Both the position numbers and the translations under genes were made by a program. The notes beneath the pieces are model-generated. The model saw only the letters and a list, made by a program, of their open reading frames with translations. It ran no database searches and was not told where the DNA came from. A DNA stretch of 64,000 nucleotides from Cladorhizidae sp. MBARI D1340-BT2 (Eukaryota > Porifera > Demospongiae > Poecilosclerida > Cladorhizidae). The stretch spans positions 269,001 to 333,000 of the forward strand of contig JAQNBH010000019.1 in the NCBI GenBank assembly GCA_028752905.1, given 5' to 3'. Shown one piece after another: positions 61,501 to 64,000 of the stretch; position 1 is the first letter of the stretch, and each line of letters opens with the position of its first letter.

Positions 61501-64000
61501 TGTTAGCTTCGTAGATTATCCACACTTCACTGAATAGACTTGATGTATAGCTATTAAGATAGGACTCTCTAAGTGCTCTCTCTTGATACCAAACATCCAT
61601 ATATTCTGCACACTTCACTGTAATGGACTTGCAAGATAGGTATCTCTCAGTGTTCTCTATCTTGAGCTAAACATGTTAGCTTCATAGATTCTCCACACTT
61701 CACTGAATAGACTTGATATATAGCTCTAAAGGTAGGCCTCTCTCTGTTCTCTCTCTTGATACCAAACATCCGTATATTCTGCACACATAGAATCACAAGA
61801 TAGGTTTCTCTATGTGTTCTCTATCTTGATGCTAAACAGGTTAGCTTCATAGATTCTCCACACTTCACTGTATAAACTTGATATATAGCTATTAAGATAG
61901 GTCTCTCCCTGTGCTCTCTGTTGATATCAAACATCCATAATATTCTGCATACTTCACTGTAATGGACTAAATATGATTCGAATGATAGGTTTCATTATGT
62001 GTTCTCTATCTTGATATTTGCCCTAATTGGGTCTATATGTTTTCTCATTTCCCCCCCAAAAATCTTGTTATTTTGCCGTAAAGCTCATAACATTTCTACA
62101 CTTTACCCAAAAAAGATAATTTTTATATCACCGGATAGCCCTTCTAATTATCTGTCTTTTGTACGTGCCAAAATTTTGAGTACTCTAAGTATTAGCAAGT
62201 TATGGTGATTTGAAGTGGTAAGGTTTGCGATCTTTCCTGGCGTTTTCCAGTTGCCAAAGCGGTGGCCTGCCAGTGAAAAACCACTACATTTATTGATAAT
62301 CTGTTGACATGTTGCAGATAAGGGCCTTCTCTATCAGTTGACAAACTCTGGGACTTTGGTCTTGTTAATTAGGGCAGTTATGAATTGTACTCTTACTTGA
62401 TGCTAAACATGTTAGCTTCGTAGATTATCCACACTTCACTGAATAGACTTGATGTATAGCTATTAAGATAGGACTCTCTAAGTGCTCTCTCTTGATACCA
62501 AACATCCATATATTCTGCACACTTCACTGTAATGGACTTGCAAGATAGGTATCTCTCAGTGTTCTCTATCTTGAGCTAAACATGTTAGCTTCATAGATTC
62601 TCCACACTTCACTGAATAGACTTGATATATAGCTCTAAAGGTAGGCCTCTCTCTGTTCTCTCTCTTGATACCAAACATCCGTATATTCTGCATACATAGA
62701 ATCACAAGATAGGTTTCTCTATGTGTTCTCTATCTTGATGCTAAACAGGTTAGCTTCATAGATTCTCCACACTTCACTGTATAAACTTGATATATAGCTA
62801 TTAAGATAGGTCTCTCCCTGTGCTCTCTGTTGATATCAAACATCCATAATATTCTGCACACTTCACTGTAATGGACTTGATATGATTCGAATGATAGGTT
62901 TCATTATGTGTTCTCTATCTTGATATTTGCCCTAATTTGGTCTATATGTTTTCTCATTTCCCCCCCAAAAATCTTGTTATTTTGCCGTAAAGCTCATAAC
63001 TTTTCTACACTTTACCCCAAAAAGATAATTTTTATATAACCGGATAGCCCTTCTAATTATCTGTCTTTTGTACGTGCTAAAATTTTGAGTACTCTAAGTA
63101 TTAGCAAGTTATGGTGATTTGAAGTGGTAAGGTTTGCGATCTTTCCTGGCGTTTTCCAGTTGCCAAAGCGGTGGCCTGCCAGTGAAAAACCACTACATTT
63201 ATTGATAATCTGTTGACATGTTGCAGATAAGGGCCTTCTCTATCAGTTGACAAACTCTGGGACTTTGGTCTTGTTAATTAGGGCAGTTATGAATTGTACT
63301 CTTACTTGATGCTAAACATGTTAGCTTCGTAGATTATCCACACTTCACTGAATAGACTTGATGTATAGCTATTAAGATAGGACTCTCTAAGTGCTCTCTC
63401 TTGATACCAAACATCCATATATTCTGCACACTTCACTGTAATGGACTTGCAAGATAGGTATCTCTCAGTGTTCTCTATCTTGAGCTAAACATGTTAGCTT
63501 CATAGATTCTCCACACTTCACTGAATAGACTTGATATATAGCTCTAAAGGTAGGCCTCTCTCTGTTCTCTCTCTTGATACCAAACATCCGTATATTCTGC
63601 ATACATAGAATCACAAGATAGGTTTCTCTATGTGTTCTCTATCTTGATGCTAAACAGGTTAGCTTCATAGATTATCCACACTTCACTGTATAAACTTGAT
63701 ATATAGCTATTAAGATAGGTCTCTCCATGTGCTCTCTGTTGATATCAAACATCCATAATATTCTGCATACTTCACTGTAATGGACTTGATATGATTCGAA
63801 TGATAGGTTTCATTATGTGTTCTCTATCTTGATATTTGCCCTAATTTGGTCTATATGTTTCTCATTTCCCCCCCAAAAATCTTGTTATTTTGCCGTAAAG
63901 CTCATAACTTTTCTACACTTTACCCAAAAAAGATAATTTTTATATCACCGGATAGCCCTTCTAATTATCTGTCTTTTGTACGTGCCAAAATTTTGAATAC
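55551..64000. repeat. Satellite array, segment 5 (to window end)
   Basis: This is the remainder of the monomer begun at 51756, then CTCT-type monomers from 56000, 56906, 57816, 58715, 59622, 60530, 61437, 62346 and 63255 (the last partial). The monomers at 57816 and 58715 share private changes (CATATAATCTGC, TATCACTCAG, GTTGATATAAAC, GTAAAGGAC) and look like a recent pair. The first is 899 bp because 10 bp are missing in ACTGTATATATAGC. The array runs off the window. No gene is seen. Confidence 0.95.

Overview
The window is almost entirely one eukaryotic tandem-repeat (satellite) array. A monomer of about 908 bp runs head to tail in one orientation from base 1 to base 64000. I count 59 full monomers, one 78-bp fragment (23511-23588) and a last partial monomer from 63255. 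No host single-copy gene, tRNA, rRNA or CRISPR array is visible. The only real protein-coding homology lies in three copies of one decayed piggyBac-family DNA transposon, at 2279-5409, 8132-11253 and 52215-55546.

Satellite layout. Each monomer has about 525 bp made of six diverged half-units of about 70-95 bp, which pair into three sub-repeats of about 164-185 bp, plus about 385 bp that is not internally repeated. Monomers also form higher-order repeats. Dimers of 1814-1817 bp are locally duplicated at about 11.7-15.3 kb, 16.6-20.2 kb, 26.3-29.9 kb and 29.9-33.6 kb. Two near-identical six-monomer units of about 5.45 kb lie at 40849-46303 and 46304-51755, preceded by a five-monomer relative at 36307-40848. 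Two monomer families can be told apart at the monomer start (ATCTGGGAC or CTCTGGKAC).

Transposons. All three copies have a perfect 13-bp terminal inverted repeat (CCGATTAAGCGCC), TTAA target duplications, the same orientation and the same target TTAA within the monomer. Each has an ATCT-type monomer on its left and a CTCT-type monomer on its right. They also share the same transposase lesions: frameshifts, a small deletion and a roughly 75-bp inversion. The simplest reading is one insertion of an already dead or soon dead element, later multiplied with its satellite flanks. The transposase is on the minus strand, is PGBD4-like (DDE_Tnp_1_7 fold), and appears to have short 56-58 bp introns near its N-terminus. 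Copy 2 has lost 9 bp in the catalytic motif. Copy 3 has gained a 196-bp CAGGG-ended miniature transposon with long G-runs and a 5-bp target duplication.

Organism. Short spliceosomal introns, a piggyBac transposase of metazoan type and a CAGGG-ended MITE point to an animal, more likely an invertebrate. The sequence alone does not fix the species. The array is probably heterochromatic (pericentromeric, subtelomeric or on a repeat-rich chromosome), which is inference.
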